Source: Allopusillimonas ginsengisoli | GTDB taxonomy: Bacteria > Pseudomonadota > Gammaproteobacteria > Burkholderiales > Burkholderiaceae_B | NCBI RefSeq assembly: GCF_004153455.1 | Contig: NZ_SDQE01000002.1 | Span: 310,001 to 374,000, forward strand | Reading direction: 5' to 3' | DNA: 64,000 nt | Part shown: positions 16,857 through 26,351 of the stretch, one piece after another | How the letters are laid out: each line of letters starts with the position of its first letter | Position numbering within the stretch: position 1 is the first letter of the stretch | Translations under genes and position numbers: made by a program | The notes under the pieces: model-generated | Database searches by the model: none | Told to the model about the DNA's origin: nothing | What the model saw: the letters and a program-made list of their open reading frames with translations, nothing else

Positions 16857-17836
16857 CAGTCGGCAGCTTGCGCCGCAGAGGCTTTATCTTGTGGCGCTTT
16901 TTCGGGCTTTTCGAAGCGAACCCCAATATGGCGCTGCTTGCGCTGGCGTGCAAGCTCAACCTGCTTCTGGCGCTCCATAAAGCGCTGCTTTTGCTCGAGT
17001 GTATGTTTATCGTGGCAGTGCGGACAGCTGACCCCCTCAACGTACAGCGATGAGGCCTTATCCGCCGCACTGAGCGGCAGGCGGCAGGCACGGCACAGCG
17101 CATAATCGCCCGGCTCCAGTCCATGCCCCACGGAAACCCGCTCATCGAACACAAAACATTGGCCATCCCAGAGGCTTTGCTCGGCCGGCACCGTTTCCAG
17201 GTATTTAAGAATGCCGCCCTGTAGATGATAAACCTCGTCAAAGCCCTTCGATCGCAGGTACGCCGTCGATTTTTCGCAGCGTATTCCTCCAGTGCAGAAC
17301 ATGGCCACGCGCGCGCCTTTTGCCAACACCCCGCCTTCCGAGGACTGCGCCTGCACCCACTGCGGAAACTCCGAAAAGCTTGTTGTGTGTGGGTTGACCG
17401 CGCCCCGGAAGGTACCTATGGACACTTCATAATCGTTGCGCACATCGACCACCACCACATTCGGATCATCAATCAGTGCATTCCATTCTTCGGGCGGTAC
17501 GTAAGCACCTGCCATGGTGGTGGGTTTGATATCGGGCACGCCCATGGTCACGATTTCGCGCTTGAGTTTGACCTTCATGCGGTAGAACGGCATGGTTTCC
17601 GCCCAGGACTCCTTGTGCTCCAGCCCCGCCAGGCGCGGATCTTCGCGCAGATAAGCCAAAACCTCGCGTAACGCTGGCGCTGGCCCGGCAATCGTGCCGT
17701 TGATACCTTCGCGCGCAAGCAATAGTGTGCCCTTGATGCCACGCGCCTCGCAGAACGCGAACAACGGGGCCTGGAGTTCGCAATAATCTGCGATCTCGAC
17801 GAATTTATACAGTGCGGCAACGAGAAATCTAGACAT
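16856..17836 (-). CDS. trhO: tRNA uridine(34) hydroxylase, rhodanese-type (TrhO/YceA)
   Basis: 326 residues from the ATG at 17836. The open frame runs 71 codons further upstream, but that part is antisense to the I78 gene region and the conserved N-terminus is M-S-R-F-L-V-A-A-L-Y-K-F. TrhO makes 5-hydroxyuridine at tRNA position 34. The N-terminal domain has L-L-L-A-R-E-G-I-N-G-T. The rhodanese domain carries D-V-R-N-D-Y-E and the active-site loop C-T-G-G-I-R-C-E-K. A C-terminal Cys cluster (C-R-A-C, C-P-H-C-H) is also present. Coupled to the GST-like gene. Confidence 0.94.
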   Translation of the reverse strand: MSRFLVAALYKFVEIADYCELQAPLFAFCEARGIKGTLLLAREGINGTIAGPAPALREVLAYLREDPRLAGLEHKESWAETMPFYRMKVKLKREIVTMGVPDIKPTTMAGAYVPPEEWNALIDDPNVVVVDVRNDYEVSIGTFRGAVNPHTTSFSEFPQWVQAQSSEGGVLAKGARVAMFCTGGIRCEKSTAYLRSKGFDEVYHLQGGILKYLETVPAEQSLWDGQCFVFDERVSVGHGLEPGDYALCRACRLPLSAADKASSLYVEGVSCPHCHDKHTLEQKQRFMERQKQVELARQRKQRHIGVRFEKPEKAPQDKASAAQAAD

Positions 17837-17938
17837 AAATATGAAATACCAAGGTGGACACCTAATTTTACCGTTATCGGCCACAGCGCTGTTTCCAGTA
17901 TGATGGAAGCCGCTTTCTTCCATTGAAAGGAACCAACC

Positions 17939-18283
17939 ATGCTCTGGAAATCTATTACCGGAACTTTGGCGGCCCTGGCCCTCATGGCGGGCTGCGCCAG
18001 CCACGCACCCGATATCTCCGGCGCGGATACCGGCGCCGGCGACACCCAAAGCGCCACGACCGACACTTCATCCAACCAGAATACCTGCAATTCAGATCTG
18101 GCCGAAAATGCGGTGGGGCAGAAAGTCAGCCCCGACCTGGTCGAAACGTCGCGCAAGCAGGCACATGCCAAGATGGCTCGCGCCCTGCGCCCCAATGACG
18201 TCATCACGATGGAATACAACCCGCAGCGATTGAATCTTCGCGTAGACGAGCAGGATATCGTCACCAGCGTCAACTGCAGTTAA
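17939..18283 (+). CDS. I78-family peptidase inhibitor-like lipoprotein
   Basis: 114 residues. The lipoprotein signal (L-A-A-L-A-L-M-A-G-C) lipidates Cys19 or so, followed by a Ser/Thr-rich linker and a small C-terminal domain (about 48-114) matching I78 inhibitors: C-N-S-D-L-A-E-N-A-V-G-Q, then R-P-N-D-V-I-T-M-E-Y-N-P-Q-R-L-N-L and a final Cys that can pair with the first. Such proteins inhibit serine proteases in the envelope. A good AAAGGA ribosome site precedes ATG 17939. The target protease is unknown. Confidence 0.85.
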   Translation: MLWKSITGTLAALALMAGCASHAPDISGADTGAGDTQSATTDTSSNQNTCNSDLAENAVGQKVSPDLVETSRKQAHAKMARALRPNDVITMEYNPQRLNLRVDEQDIVTSVNCS

Positions 18284-18296
18284 TGTAAAGGGGCGC

Positions 18297-19346
18297 ATGG
18301 ATTCTCTCACGCAGGCCGTACTCGGCGCCGGCATACAAGGCGCCCTGCTCGGCCGCTTCCATGGCCGCAAGGCGCTCGCGGCCGGCGCCCTGTTGGCCAC
18401 ACTTCCCGACCTCGATGTATTCATTGATCATGGCGACCCGATTTCGGGCATGATCAATCACCGTGGGTTTTCGCACTCGCTGTTTGTGCTGTCGGCACTG
18501 GCGCTGCTGATCACGTGGCTATACCGGCGATGGCGACCGTCCGCCGGCTATGGCGCAGGCCGCCTTTTTCTTACGCTCTGGTTAGTGCTGTGCACGCACG
18601 CGCTGCTGGACGCCTTCACCTCTTATGGCACCCAGCTATGGTGGCCGCTGCGCCCTATCCCTACCAGTTGGTCCAGCATTTTCATCATCGATCCCTTTTT
18701 CACTGTGCCGCTGTTTTGCACTGTGATAGCCGCAGCGATCGTGGGCGACCGTCCTCGCACCTGGAAAGCCTTAAGCTGGGCACTGGCATGGTGTGTGTTG
18801 TATCTTGCTCTGTCAGTTGGCGCCAAGGCCGTCATCGAAGCCCGCGTGCAACGCACGCTGGCGCAAGAGGGCATCCAGGTGCAGGCCATGTTTTCCTCGC
18901 CCGGGCCCTTCAACATTCTGCTATGGCGAATCGCTGCCCGTACGGACGACGATCACTACATCGAAGTCATCTCGAGCATTCTGGACCGCAAGCCGCCTGA
19001 ACAGATACGCCTGCCACTCAATTCAGAACTCGCACGCAACCTGCCATCGCTGAACGGGCTGAAATGGTTTACTGGCAACTGGCTGCGCTACGACGAAATC
19101 GATGACAAGCTTGTTGTCACCGATCTTCGCATGGGCTTGGCCACCGGCTTTTATTCCTTCCGCTTTGTGGTGGCCGAGCGCAACCAGCAAGATAACACCT
19201 GGCACCCCATCACGCCCACGTATTGGCCACGCAATCGCGGCATCGAAGAGCTTGGTCTGATAACCCGACGCATCTGGCAGCAGACGCCAGCGGTGCCGCT
19301 GGCGCAGTGGGAATCCCTGATGCAGGCCAGCACGCCGGGACAATAG
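18297..19346 (+). CDS. DUF457-type membrane metal-dependent hydrolase (YdjM-like)
   Basis: 349 residues. The N-terminus M-D-S-L-T-Q-A-V-L-G-A, then D-L-D-V-F-I-D-H-G-D and H-R-G-F-S-H-S-L-F are hallmarks of the DUF457/YdjM family, whose conserved Asp and His probably bind metal. Several membrane helices follow (about 55-75, 85-105, 130-175), then a soluble C-terminal domain (about 190-345). Catalytic activity of the family is poorly defined. It begins 13 bp after the I78 gene and probably shares its transcript. Confidence 0.88.
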   Translation: MDSLTQAVLGAGIQGALLGRFHGRKALAAGALLATLPDLDVFIDHGDPISGMINHRGFSHSLFVLSALALLITWLYRRWRPSAGYGAGRLFLTLWLVLCTHALLDAFTSYGTQLWWPLRPIPTSWSSIFIIDPFFTVPLFCTVIAAAIVGDRPRTWKALSWALAWCVLYLALSVGAKAVIEARVQRTLAQEGIQVQAMFSSPGPFNILLWRIAARTDDDHYIEVISSILDRKPPEQIRLPLNSELARNLPSLNGLKWFTGNWLRYDEIDDKLVVTDLRMGLATGFYSFRFVVAERNQQDNTWHPITPTYWPRNRGIEELGLITRRIWQQTPAVPLAQWESLMQASTPGQ

Positions 19347-19469
19347 TCTCAGCGCGAGGACTGCGCGGCCCCGATGGGCCGCCTGCGTTGATGCCACGGG
19401 GGCCGCATGCACCACCACATGGAGCACGCACGCCAGCCTTAGGCAATATCGTCGCGCGGTACACCAACG

Positions 19470-19931
19470 CTAGCTCAAAGGCAGCGCCGTCTTGTAGGAA
19501 ACCTGCTTGAGCGCAAAACTGGAGCGTATCTTGTCGATATCGGGTATGGATGTCAGATGCTCGAGAATGAAATGCTCAAGTGCGCCAATATCAGTGACAG
19601 CAACACGTATCAAATAATCGGCATTGCCCGTCATGAGATAGCACTCCATGACCTCATCGTGTTCCGAAATACGGCGCTCGAAATCCGCCAGAGCCTGCTT
19701 GTCCTGCGACTTGAGACTGATGGAAATAAACACATTCAGCCCCAGCCCCAATGCCGGCGGATCGACCAGCGCCACATAGCGCCGGATAACATTGGCGGCC
19801 TCAAGCGCTTTGACTCTGGCCAGACAGGGAGACGGCGACAGATGAATGCGCCGGGCCAGCTCGACATTGCTGAGCGAAGCGTCGCGCTGCAGTTCTTCGA
19901 GTATGCGCAAATCGGTAGCATCAAGCTTCAT
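19470..19931 (-). CDS. Lrp/AsnC-family regulator, MdeR-like by context
   Basis: 153 residues from ATG 19931 (M-K-L-D-A-T-D-L-R-I-L). The frame stays open far upstream, but that extension is antisense to the E1 gene and not coding. A wHTH spans about 3-60 (L-S-N-V-E-L-A-R-R-I-H-L-S-P-S-P-C-L). A RAM domain spans about 65-150, with M-T-G-N-A-D-Y. It is divergent from an MdeB-like E1 gene with 87 bp between starts. In Pseudomonas putida the Lrp-type MdeR activates the divergent mdeAB methionine-catabolic genes, so a similar role is likely here by analogy. Confidence 0.92.
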   Translation of the reverse strand: MKLDATDLRILEELQRDASLSNVELARRIHLSPSPCLARVKALEAANVIRRYVALVDPPALGLGLNVFISISLKSQDKQALADFERRISEHDEVMECYLMTGNADYLIRVAVTDIGALEHFILEHLTSIPDIDKIRSSFALKQVSYKTALPLS

Positions 19932-20018
19932 ATGTCCCCCAGCAGGCGTTTTAAAGCATTTTATGCTGAAAACCACCGCCAGGCTCCGCAAATTCGAAAG
20001 CACATTCGTCTGACTTGA

Positions 20019-22754
20019 ATGCAGAATGATGAATACCCCTTTTTGATGAATCTCCTGAGTCAGGTGCCTGCCATGCTGATGAATACCAGTGGCCACGATA
20101 GCCCCGCCATCGATATCGATCCCGAAGAAACCGTTGAGTGGCGCGATGCATTTTTGTCGCTGCTTGATGCCAGTGGGCCGCAGCGTGCCGTGTTTTTGCT
20201 GGAAGAACTGCAGCGACTGGCACGAGACGCTCAAGTGGGTTGGCGCCCTACAGGGCAAACCGCCCATGTCAACACCGTCGCCGCAGATCAGCAGCCGGAT
20301 TTCCCAGGCGATCTCAACATCGAACAACGCCTGGGCGCCATGATGCGCTGGAACGCCCTGGCCATGGTGGTTCGCGCCAACGCTGCCTATGGTGAGCTCG
20401 GCGGCCATATTGCCAGTTACGCCAGCGCTGCAGATCTGTTCGAGGTTGGATTCAACCACTTTTTTCATGGCCGCAATGACGAAACCGGGCACCGGGGCGA
20501 TCTGGTGTTCTTTCAGCCGCACAGCGCGCCAGGGGTGTACGCGCGCGCCTACCTGGAAGGTCGCCTCGATGAAAATGATCTCGCCCACTATCGCCAGGAA
20601 CTGCGCGGCCCCCGCAATGGCGCGCGAGGCCTGTCCAGCTACCCGCATCCTTATTTGATGCCCGACTTCTGGCAGTTCCCTACGGGCTCCATGGGGATAG
20701 GCCCCATCAGCTCCATCTATCATGCCCGCTTCATGCGCTATCTGACCCATCGCCAACTGCTGGACTGCACTGGCCGTAAAGTATGGGGCGTCTTTGGCGA
20801 TGGCGAGATGGATGAACCGGAATCCATGAGCGCACTCACGCTGGCAGCACGTGAAGGCCTGGACAACCTCGTTTGGGTCGTGAACTGTAATCTGCAACGA
20901 TTGGATGGGCCAGTACGCGGCAACGGCTGCATCATCACCGAACTCGAAAAACTGTTCACCGGCGCGGGCTGGAATGTGGTCAAGCTGCTGTGGGGCAGCG
21001 ACTGGGATGGCCTGTTTGCCCGCGACCTGAGCGGATCGCTGGTGCACGCGCTCTCGCAGACTGTCGATGGCCAGATGCAGACCTTTGCTGCCAAGGACGG
21101 TCAATACAATCGAGAACATTTTTTTGGCCAGAACGAGGCGCTGACCCGCCTGGTGCAAGGTCTGACCGATGAGCAGATCGACCAGCTGCGCCGAGGCGGC
21201 CACGATCTGGTCAAAATCTATGCCGCGTATGCGCTGGCGGCCCGCCATACCGGCCAGCCGACAGTCATCCTGGCTCATACGAAGAAAGGCTTTGGCATGG
21301 GCAGCGCGGGCCAGGGCCGCATGACCACGCACTCGCACAAAAAATTTGAAGAACAGGATCTGATCGGTTTTCGTGATCGGTTCGCACTACCGCTGGACGA
21401 TGAGCAAGTGCGTCAGGTTGGTTTTTACAAACCTGATGAAGACAGCGCTGAGCTGCGCTATCTTCATGCCCGCCGCAAGGCGCTCGGGGGCTATCTTCCC
21501 GCGCGGCGCACCGATGCCGCACCTGTTCCCGTTCCCGAACTTGCCAGCTATGCGCGCTTTGCGACCGAGTCGGATGGCCGCGCAATGTCCACCACCATGG
21601 CATTTGTGCGCATGCTCGGCACCCTGCTGCGCGACAAACAGCTTGGACAGCGCATAGTACCCATCGTCGCCGACGAGGCTCGCACGTTCGGCATGGCCAA
21701 CCTGTTTAAACAAGTAGGTATCTACTCCAGCGTTGGGCAACGTTACGAGCCCGAAGACATCGGCTCGATGCTGACCTACCGTGAAGCACTCGATGGTCAG
21801 ATCCTGGAAGAAGGCATCAGCGAGGCCGGCGCCATCTCCAGCTGGGTGGCGGCGGCGACCAGCTATAGCGTACACGGCACCACCATGCTGCCCTTCTATG
21901 TGTATTACTCCATGTTTGGTTTTCAGCGCGTGGGCGACCTGATCTGGGCCGCCGCCGACCAGCGGCCGCGTGGCTTCCTGATTGGCGCGACCTCGGGACG
22001 CACAACGCTGGGGGGAGAAGGCCTGCAGCATCAGGACGGCAGCAGCCATCTGTCTGCGGCCACCATACCCAACTGCAAGGCCTACGATCCAGCCTTCGCC
22101 GGCGAACTGGCCGTGATTATTGACCATGGCATGCGCGAGATGGTGGAGGAACAGCGCGATGTTTTCTACTACATCACGGTGATGAACGAAAACTATGCTC
22201 AGCCTGCCCTGCCCGAAGCTGTACACAAGCAAGTTCTGCAAGGCGCTTATGTTCATGCCAGATTTGACGTGATGGCGGGGCACAAGGCAGACGAGCGGCC
22301 AGCCGCCATCGACCAGCACGGTGCCAAGTTACGTGTCACATTGATGGGATCCGGCGCCATTCTGGGTGAAGTGATCAAGGCCGCCGAAGAACTGGCACAG
22401 CACGGCATTGCCAGTGACGTTGTGAGCGTTACCAGCTGGAGCGAGCTTGCGCGGAACGGCCGGCGAAGCGAAGAACAAACCCTGCGCGGGGAACCCGCCG
22501 AGCAGCCTTATCTTGCGCAACTGCTCGAGGGCTGCTCTGGCCCCATCATCGCCGCCACGGATTATGTCCGTCTGGTCCCTGAATCGGTGCGCGCCTATCT
22601 GCCGTCGGACCGACGCTACGTGACGTTGGGAACCGACGGTTTTGGACGCAGCGACACCCGAAGCGAGCTGCGGCGGTTCTTTGGCGTGGATGCACAGAAT
22701 ATCGTGGATGTTGCTGGCCGGCTGCTCGATCAGAATCAGCCAGCGCGGGGATAG
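20019..22754 (+). CDS. Homodimeric E1 2-oxoacid dehydrogenase (AceE/MdeB-like paralogue)
   Basis: 911 residues, related along its length to the homodimeric pyruvate dehydrogenase E1. The thiamine diphosphate motif G-D-G-E-M-D-E-P-E-S at 260-269 ends with N-C-N-L-Q-R-L-D-G-P. The E1 signatures R-G-L-S-S-Y-P-H-P and T-K-K-G-F-G-M-G-S-A are also present. There are no E2/E3 genes alongside, as expected of a paralogue rather than the housekeeping aceE. With a divergent Lrp-type gene it resembles P. putida mdeB, whose product acts on 2-oxobutyrate from methionine, but no mdeA-like lyase gene is present. ATGs at 20046, 20073 and 20079 are alternative starts. Confidence 0.9.
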   Translation: MQNDEYPFLMNLLSQVPAMLMNTSGHDSPAIDIDPEETVEWRDAFLSLLDASGPQRAVFLLEELQRLARDAQVGWRPTGQTAHVNTVAADQQPDFPGDLNIEQRLGAMMRWNALAMVVRANAAYGELGGHIASYASAADLFEVGFNHFFHGRNDETGHRGDLVFFQPHSAPGVYARAYLEGRLDENDLAHYRQELRGPRNGARGLSSYPHPYLMPDFWQFPTGSMGIGPISSIYHARFMRYLTHRQLLDCTGRKVWGVFGDGEMDEPESMSALTLAAREGLDNLVWVVNCNLQRLDGPVRGNGCIITELEKLFTGAGWNVVKLLWGSDWDGLFARDLSGSLVHALSQTVDGQMQTFAAKDGQYNREHFFGQNEALTRLVQGLTDEQIDQLRRGGHDLVKIYAAYALAARHTGQPTVILAHTKKGFGMGSAGQGRMTTHSHKKFEEQDLIGFRDRFALPLDDEQVRQVGFYKPDEDSAELRYLHARRKALGGYLPARRTDAAPVPVPELASYARFATESDGRAMSTTMAFVRMLGTLLRDKQLGQRIVPIVADEARTFGMANLFKQVGIYSSVGQRYEPEDIGSMLTYREALDGQILEEGISEAGAISSWVAAATSYSVHGTTMLPFYVYYSMFGFQRVGDLIWAAADQRPRGFLIGATSGRTTLGGEGLQHQDGSSHLSAATIPNCKAYDPAFAGELAVIIDHGMREMVEEQRDVFYYITVMNENYAQPALPEAVHKQVLQGAYVHARFDVMAGHKADERPAAIDQHGAKLRVTLMGSGAILGEVIKAAEELAQHGIASDVVSVTSWSELARNGRRSEEQTLRGEPAEQPYLAQLLEGCSGPIIAATDYVRLVPESVRAYLPSDRRYVTLGTDGFGRSDTRSELRRFFGVDAQNIVDVAGRLLDQNQPARG

Positions 22755-22768
22755 CGGCGGGCGCGCAA

Positions 22769-22794
22769 GGCAAGCGGAACACCCCCCGCTTGCC
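22769..22794. terminator. Hairpin between convergent genes
   Basis: Perfect 9-bp arms GGCAAGCGG/CCGCTTGCC around an 8-nt loop, in the 66-bp gap between the E1 gene and the ATPase gene. There is no T-run on either side, so termination efficiency is uncertain. Confidence 0.4.
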
Positions 22795-22820
22795 GCGACG
22801 GTCCAGGCGAGCCAGCCCAC

Positions 22821-23555
22821 TCAGTGCGGGAGGATCTTGGAAAGGAACAGTTGAGCGCGTTCGGACCGCGCCGTGAGATTGCCAAAAAACTCTTCGTTGC
22901 TACAGTCTTCGACGATTTTCCCCATATCCATGAACACCACGCGGTCAGCCACTTTACGGGCAAACCCCATCTCGTGCGTAACCACCATCATGGTCATGCC
23001 CTCCTTGGCAAGATCGACCATGACATCCAGTACTTCGGTCACCATCTCGGGATCGAGCGCAGAGGTAGGCTCATCGAACAACATGGCCACCGGATCCATT
23101 GCCAGCGCCCGGGCAATGGCTACGCGCTGTTGCTGCCCGCCTGACAACTGACCGGGAAACTTATCCTGATGCGCGGAAAGACCAACTCGATCAAGCAGCG
23201 TAATGGCACGCGCTCTGGCGTCGTCGGCGCTGCGATCCAATACTTTTTCCTGGGCCAGCATCAGATTCTGCATGACGGTCAGATGCGGAAAAAGCTCGAA
23301 GCTTTGGAACACCATGCCAATACGCGCGCGCAGCTTGGGCAGGTTGGTGGACTTTGCGCCGACAGAAATACCATCCACGAATATCTCGCCTTTCTGGAAA
23401 GGCTCCAGTCCATTCACCGTCTTGATCAGCGTAGACTTGCCTGAACCGGAAGGGCCACAGACAACGACCACTTCACCGCTGGCAACCTCTGTGCTGCAAT
23501 CATCCAGCACTTGAGTTTGCCCATACCATTTGCTGACTTGCTTGATCTCTATCAT
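22821..23555 (-). CDS. gltL: Polar amino acid ABC transporter ATPase, GltL type
   Basis: 244 residues with one ABC domain: Walker [10 protein letters not shown] at about 34-42, Q-loop [10 protein letters not shown], signature L-S-G-G-Q-Q-Q-R, Walker [12 protein letters not shown] and H-loop V-T-H-E-M-G-F-A. These are the features of HisP/GltL-type ATPases. It is the last gene of a four-gene operon with two permeases and a binding protein and energises their uptake. Glutamate/aspartate is the likely class of ligand because of the binding protein; exact specificity is inferred. Confidence 0.94.
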   Translation of the reverse strand: MIEIKQVSKWYGQTQVLDDCSTEVASGEVVVVCGPSGSGKSTLIKTVNGLEPFQKGEIFVDGISVGAKSTNLPKLRARIGMVFQSFELFPHLTVMQNLMLAQEKVLDRSADDARARAITLLDRVGLSAHQDKFPGQLSGGQQQRVAIARALAMDPVAMLFDEPTSALDPEMVTEVLDVMVDLAKEGMTMMVVTHEMGFARKVADRVVFMDMGKIVEDCSNEEFFGNLTARSERAQLFLSKILPH

Positions 23556-23582
23556 TCGGTCTCCTGCGGGATATGGCCCAGC

Positions 23583-24272
23583 CTAACGTGCAATTTCAGT
23601 ATGTCGCCGCAGATAGCGCACGAGCAAAGATGCAGCATAGCTGATTATGAAGTACACCACGGCGACGAACATATACATTTCTATCAACCTGCCGTCTCGC
23701 TGGGCAACCTTGACCGCTGCGCCCAGAAAATCCGTCAGAGACAATACATACACCAGCGATGTATCCTGGAACAACACGATCACTTGCGTGAGCAGCACAG
23801 GTGTCATGTTGCGAAAAGCCTGCGGCAGCACCACGTTGCGCATCACCTGCCAATAAGTGAACCCAAGCGCATAGCCAGCTGCAACCTGACCACGCGGCAC
23901 CGACTGGATACCCGCGCGCATGATTTCGCAGAAGTACGCCGCCTCAAACAATGTGAACGTAATCAACGCGGACGTAAAACCGCCGACAGCGACCGGCCTA
24001 TCCGAACCGGTTACCCATGCGCCAATATAAGGCACCAGGAAATAGAACCAGAAGATCACCAGAATCAGCGGCAAGGCCCGCAGCAGATTGACATACAGGC
24101 CTGCAATGGTGGACAGTGGCTTCAGGCCTGCCACGCGGCACAGCGCCAGCAGCGTTCCCAGAAACAGGCCACCCAATGTCGACAGCGCCGTCAACTTGAG
24201 CGTGAATGTCATGCCGTCGCGAAACAGATACACCCAGGAACGCGCGATCACATCAAAATCGAATCCGTTCAT
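23583..24272 (-). CDS. gltK: Amino acid ABC transporter permease, GltK type
   Basis: 229 residues of the HisM/GltK family. An N-terminal membrane segment follows M-N-G-F-D-F-D-V-I. The central region has the Y-V-N-L-L-R-A-L-P-L-I-L motif of polar amino acid permeases and the EAA-like loop A-G-Y-A-L-G-F-T-Y-W-Q-V-M-R-N-V-V-L-P-Q. It overlaps the upstream permease by 4 nt and pairs with it in the membrane. Confidence 0.93.
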   Translation of the reverse strand: MNGFDFDVIARSWVYLFRDGMTFTLKLTALSTLGGLFLGTLLALCRVAGLKPLSTIAGLYVNLLRALPLILVIFWFYFLVPYIGAWVTGSDRPVAVGGFTSALITFTLFEAAYFCEIMRAGIQSVPRGQVAAGYALGFTYWQVMRNVVLPQAFRNMTPVLLTQVIVLFQDTSLVYVLSLTDFLGAAVKVAQRDGRLIEMYMFVAVVYFIISYAASLLVRYLRRHTEIAR

Positions 24273-25027
24273 AGCGGCCCCACTTTTGTTGCGACCGCTG
24301 GCCCGATGAATCCGGGCACCGCCAGGCGCCGCTCAAGCAGCAACATTCCGCGCACGACCACCAGGTTCAGTATCAGATAGAACAGCGTCGCCACCGCGAA
24401 TGTCTCAAACACCTGGAAACTGAACTCCTGTACGGATCGCGCGGCGCCGACCAACTCGAACAGGCCAATCGTGAATGCCACCGATGTGTTCTTGATCAGA
24501 TTGAGCAACTCTGACGAAAGAGGCGGAAGGATGATGCGAAACGCGGTAGGCAACAGCACATGCCGATAGACCTCCCAAGGTTTCAGCCCGAGTGCTGTGG
24601 CGGCCATGCGCTGGCCCGGGGGCAGAGAGTCAATGCCTGCCCGTACCTGTTCAGCGATGCGGGAGGAGGTATAAAAACCCAGGCACAGCACGGCAGGAAT
24701 GAATATCCCCCAGGGCGGCGGGACCTGCTTGATGGCGTCGCCCAGCGCTTTGGGCACCAGCTCGGGCATCACGAAATACCACAGAAACATCTGCACCAGC
24801 AAAGGAATATTGCGCAGAAGCTCCACATAGGCGGTACCCACCCGCCGCAGCCAGGGCACACGGGTCGTGCGGGCGACACCAATCAGCGTGCCCATGCTCA
24901 GCGCCAGCACCCACGACAGCACTGCGGTACCTATCGTCCAGACCAGCCCGCTCAGCAGGGTCTGGAGATAGGTTTCGCCGCCTGGTGCTGACTCGAGCAG
25001 TACGTGCCAGTTCCAGTTGTAATTCAT
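24269..25027 (-). CDS. gltJ: Amino acid ABC transporter permease, GltJ type
   Basis: 252 residues. M-N-Y-N-W-N-W-H-V-L and the early segment Y-L-Q-T-L-L-S-G-L-V-W-T are typical of GltJ. The Y-V-E-L-L-R-N-I-P-L-L-V-Q motif and the EAA loop (A-A-T-A-L-G-L-K-P-W-E-V-Y-R-H-V-L-L-P) are present. It lies 19 bp after the binding-protein gene and overlaps gltK by 4 nt. Confidence 0.93.
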   Translation of the reverse strand: MNYNWNWHVLLESAPGGETYLQTLLSGLVWTIGTAVLSWVLALSMGTLIGVARTTRVPWLRRVGTAYVELLRNIPLLVQMFLWYFVMPELVPKALGDAIKQVPPPWGIFIPAVLCLGFYTSSRIAEQVRAGIDSLPPGQRMAATALGLKPWEVYRHVLLPTAFRIILPPLSSELLNLIKNTSVAFTIGLFELVGAARSVQEFSFQVFETFAVATLFYLILNLVVVRGMLLLERRLAVPGFIGPAVATKVGPL

Positions 25028-25046
25028 AGCTGGCCTGCGCTACGAA

Positions 25047-25946
25047 TCAGCGGTAATCGTCCGGATCCGGTGAATCAGTCGGGTTGGCGATTGCCTTTTT
25101 CAGCTGTTCGCTCATCGGCCAGTTCAGATTGACATTCTTGGGAGGCACTGGCGATTCGAACCATTTTTTATACAAGGTGTCGAGGCGCCCATCCTTCATC
25201 ATGGCAATAATTGTGTCATCCACCAGCTTCTTGAACTCAGGATCATTCTTGGGTTCCATAATGGCGTAGGGCTCAATGGTATATGCGTCCTTGCTGATCA
25301 CCCATGAGTCAGGGTCGCGCGATGTCGCCACCAGCCCGGCAAGCAGGATATCGTCCATGAAGAAGGCAGCGGCACGGCCATTATTGACCGTCAGCAGCGC
25401 CTCGGCATGATCTTTGGCGGGAATGATGTTCATGCCAAGCTTTTCTTTATCGTTGGCCCCGGTAGCCCAGCGAATATTGCTGGTGCCCGCCGTGGAAACC
25501 ACGGTCTTGCCCTTCAGGTCCTCAAGATTATTGATGTTGGATGACTTCTTTGCCACAAAGCGCGTTGCGGTCACAAATGTCGTAGGCGCAAATGCTACCT
25601 GCGCCTGGCGTTCTTTAGTATTGGTTGACGAGCCGCAATTCAAATCTACCGTGCCGTTTGCCAGCAACGGTATGCGTGTGGACGATGTCACGGGCACCAG
25701 CTTTACCTTGATGCTGTCCATGCCCAGCTTCTCTTCAACAGCCTTGACAATCTCATGGCAAATATCCATGGAATAGCCGATCGGCTGCTGCTTATCGTCC
25801 AGATATGAAAAGGGAATCGACGAGTCGCGGTGTCCCAATGCGATTTCACCCGTGGATTTGATCTTGTCCAGCCGGCCGTCGGCATAAGCCGGCGAACCCG
25901 CCAAGACGGCAAACACCGTCAATATTGCAATGGTGGATGTCTTCAT
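25047..25946 (-). CDS. gltI: Glutamate/aspartate-type ABC substrate-binding protein
   Basis: 299 residues from ATG 25946, chosen because AAGGAGACAAGG precedes it and a signal peptide follows at once (M-K-T-S-T-I-A-I-L-T-V, cleavage near P-A-Y-A-D). A type-2 periplasmic binding fold shows G-H-R-D-S-S-I-P-F-S-Y, the acidic amino acid binder motif D-L-N-C-G-S-S-T-N-T-K-E-R and T-V-V-S-T-A-G-T-S-N. These match GltI/AatJ. It captures the amino acid in the periplasm for the GltJ-GltK-GltL complex and is the first gene of the operon. Local context (MdeB-like E1, Lrp) suggests a shared role in amino acid use. Confidence 0.93.
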   Translation of the reverse strand: MKTSTIAILTVFAVLAGSPAYADGRLDKIKSTGEIALGHRDSSIPFSYLDDKQQPIGYSMDICHEIVKAVEEKLGMDSIKVKLVPVTSSTRIPLLANGTVDLNCGSSTNTKERQAQVAFAPTTFVTATRFVAKKSSNINNLEDLKGKTVVSTAGTSNIRWATGANDKEKLGMNIIPAKDHAEALLTVNNGRAAAFFMDDILLAGLVATSRDPDSWVISKDAYTIEPYAIMEPKNDPEFKKLVDDTIIAMMKDGRLDTLYKKWFESPVPPKNVNLNWPMSEQLKKAIANPTDSPDPDDYR

Positions 25947-26351
25947 GGCCTTGTCTCCTTGTAATTCAGAAAATCTGCCGGTATTCGCACTGGCCGACAG
26001 CACCGTCGCCCTCTGTAAACACCACGTTTTCGTTCTTTTTGAAGTGACCTGCGCGTAACCACGCCATCAGGCCTGCCATACTATTTCCGGAGCACACTGC
26101 AGCGCGCGCGCACTCATCCCATACTCGGGATCGCTACCATTGCTTGCGCGAACAAGCGTAATCTGCGGATTTTCATCGTACCCACAGCGATGCACTTTGC
26201 CCAATACCAAATTGTTCAATTCCTATGCTTTTTTTGCATAACTTACCACTACATTGAAGATGATTCTGTATCGGGAGTCAATAAATCATGACCTTCTTCT
26301 TATTACTATGACTATTACAAGCACGCCATGCGGCTGAGGAGGATTGTTTTT
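25947..26351. other. Intergenic region upstream of the gltI operon
   Basis: 405 bp without a gene. It must hold the gltI promoter. The half near the RraA-type gene (26190-26350) is AT-rich and lies downstream of that gene's stop; no clear hairpin terminator was seen. Confidence 0.5.

Noticed and set aside
16856-18049. 397-codon version of trhO
   Set aside because: The 71 extra N-terminal codons are antisense to the I78 lipoprotein region; the conserved TrhO N-terminus begins at 17836.
19932-21338. Upstream extension of the Lrp-type gene to 622 codons
   Set aside because: The extra part is antisense to the E1 dehydrogenase gene and lacks similarity; the Lrp family start is at 19931.
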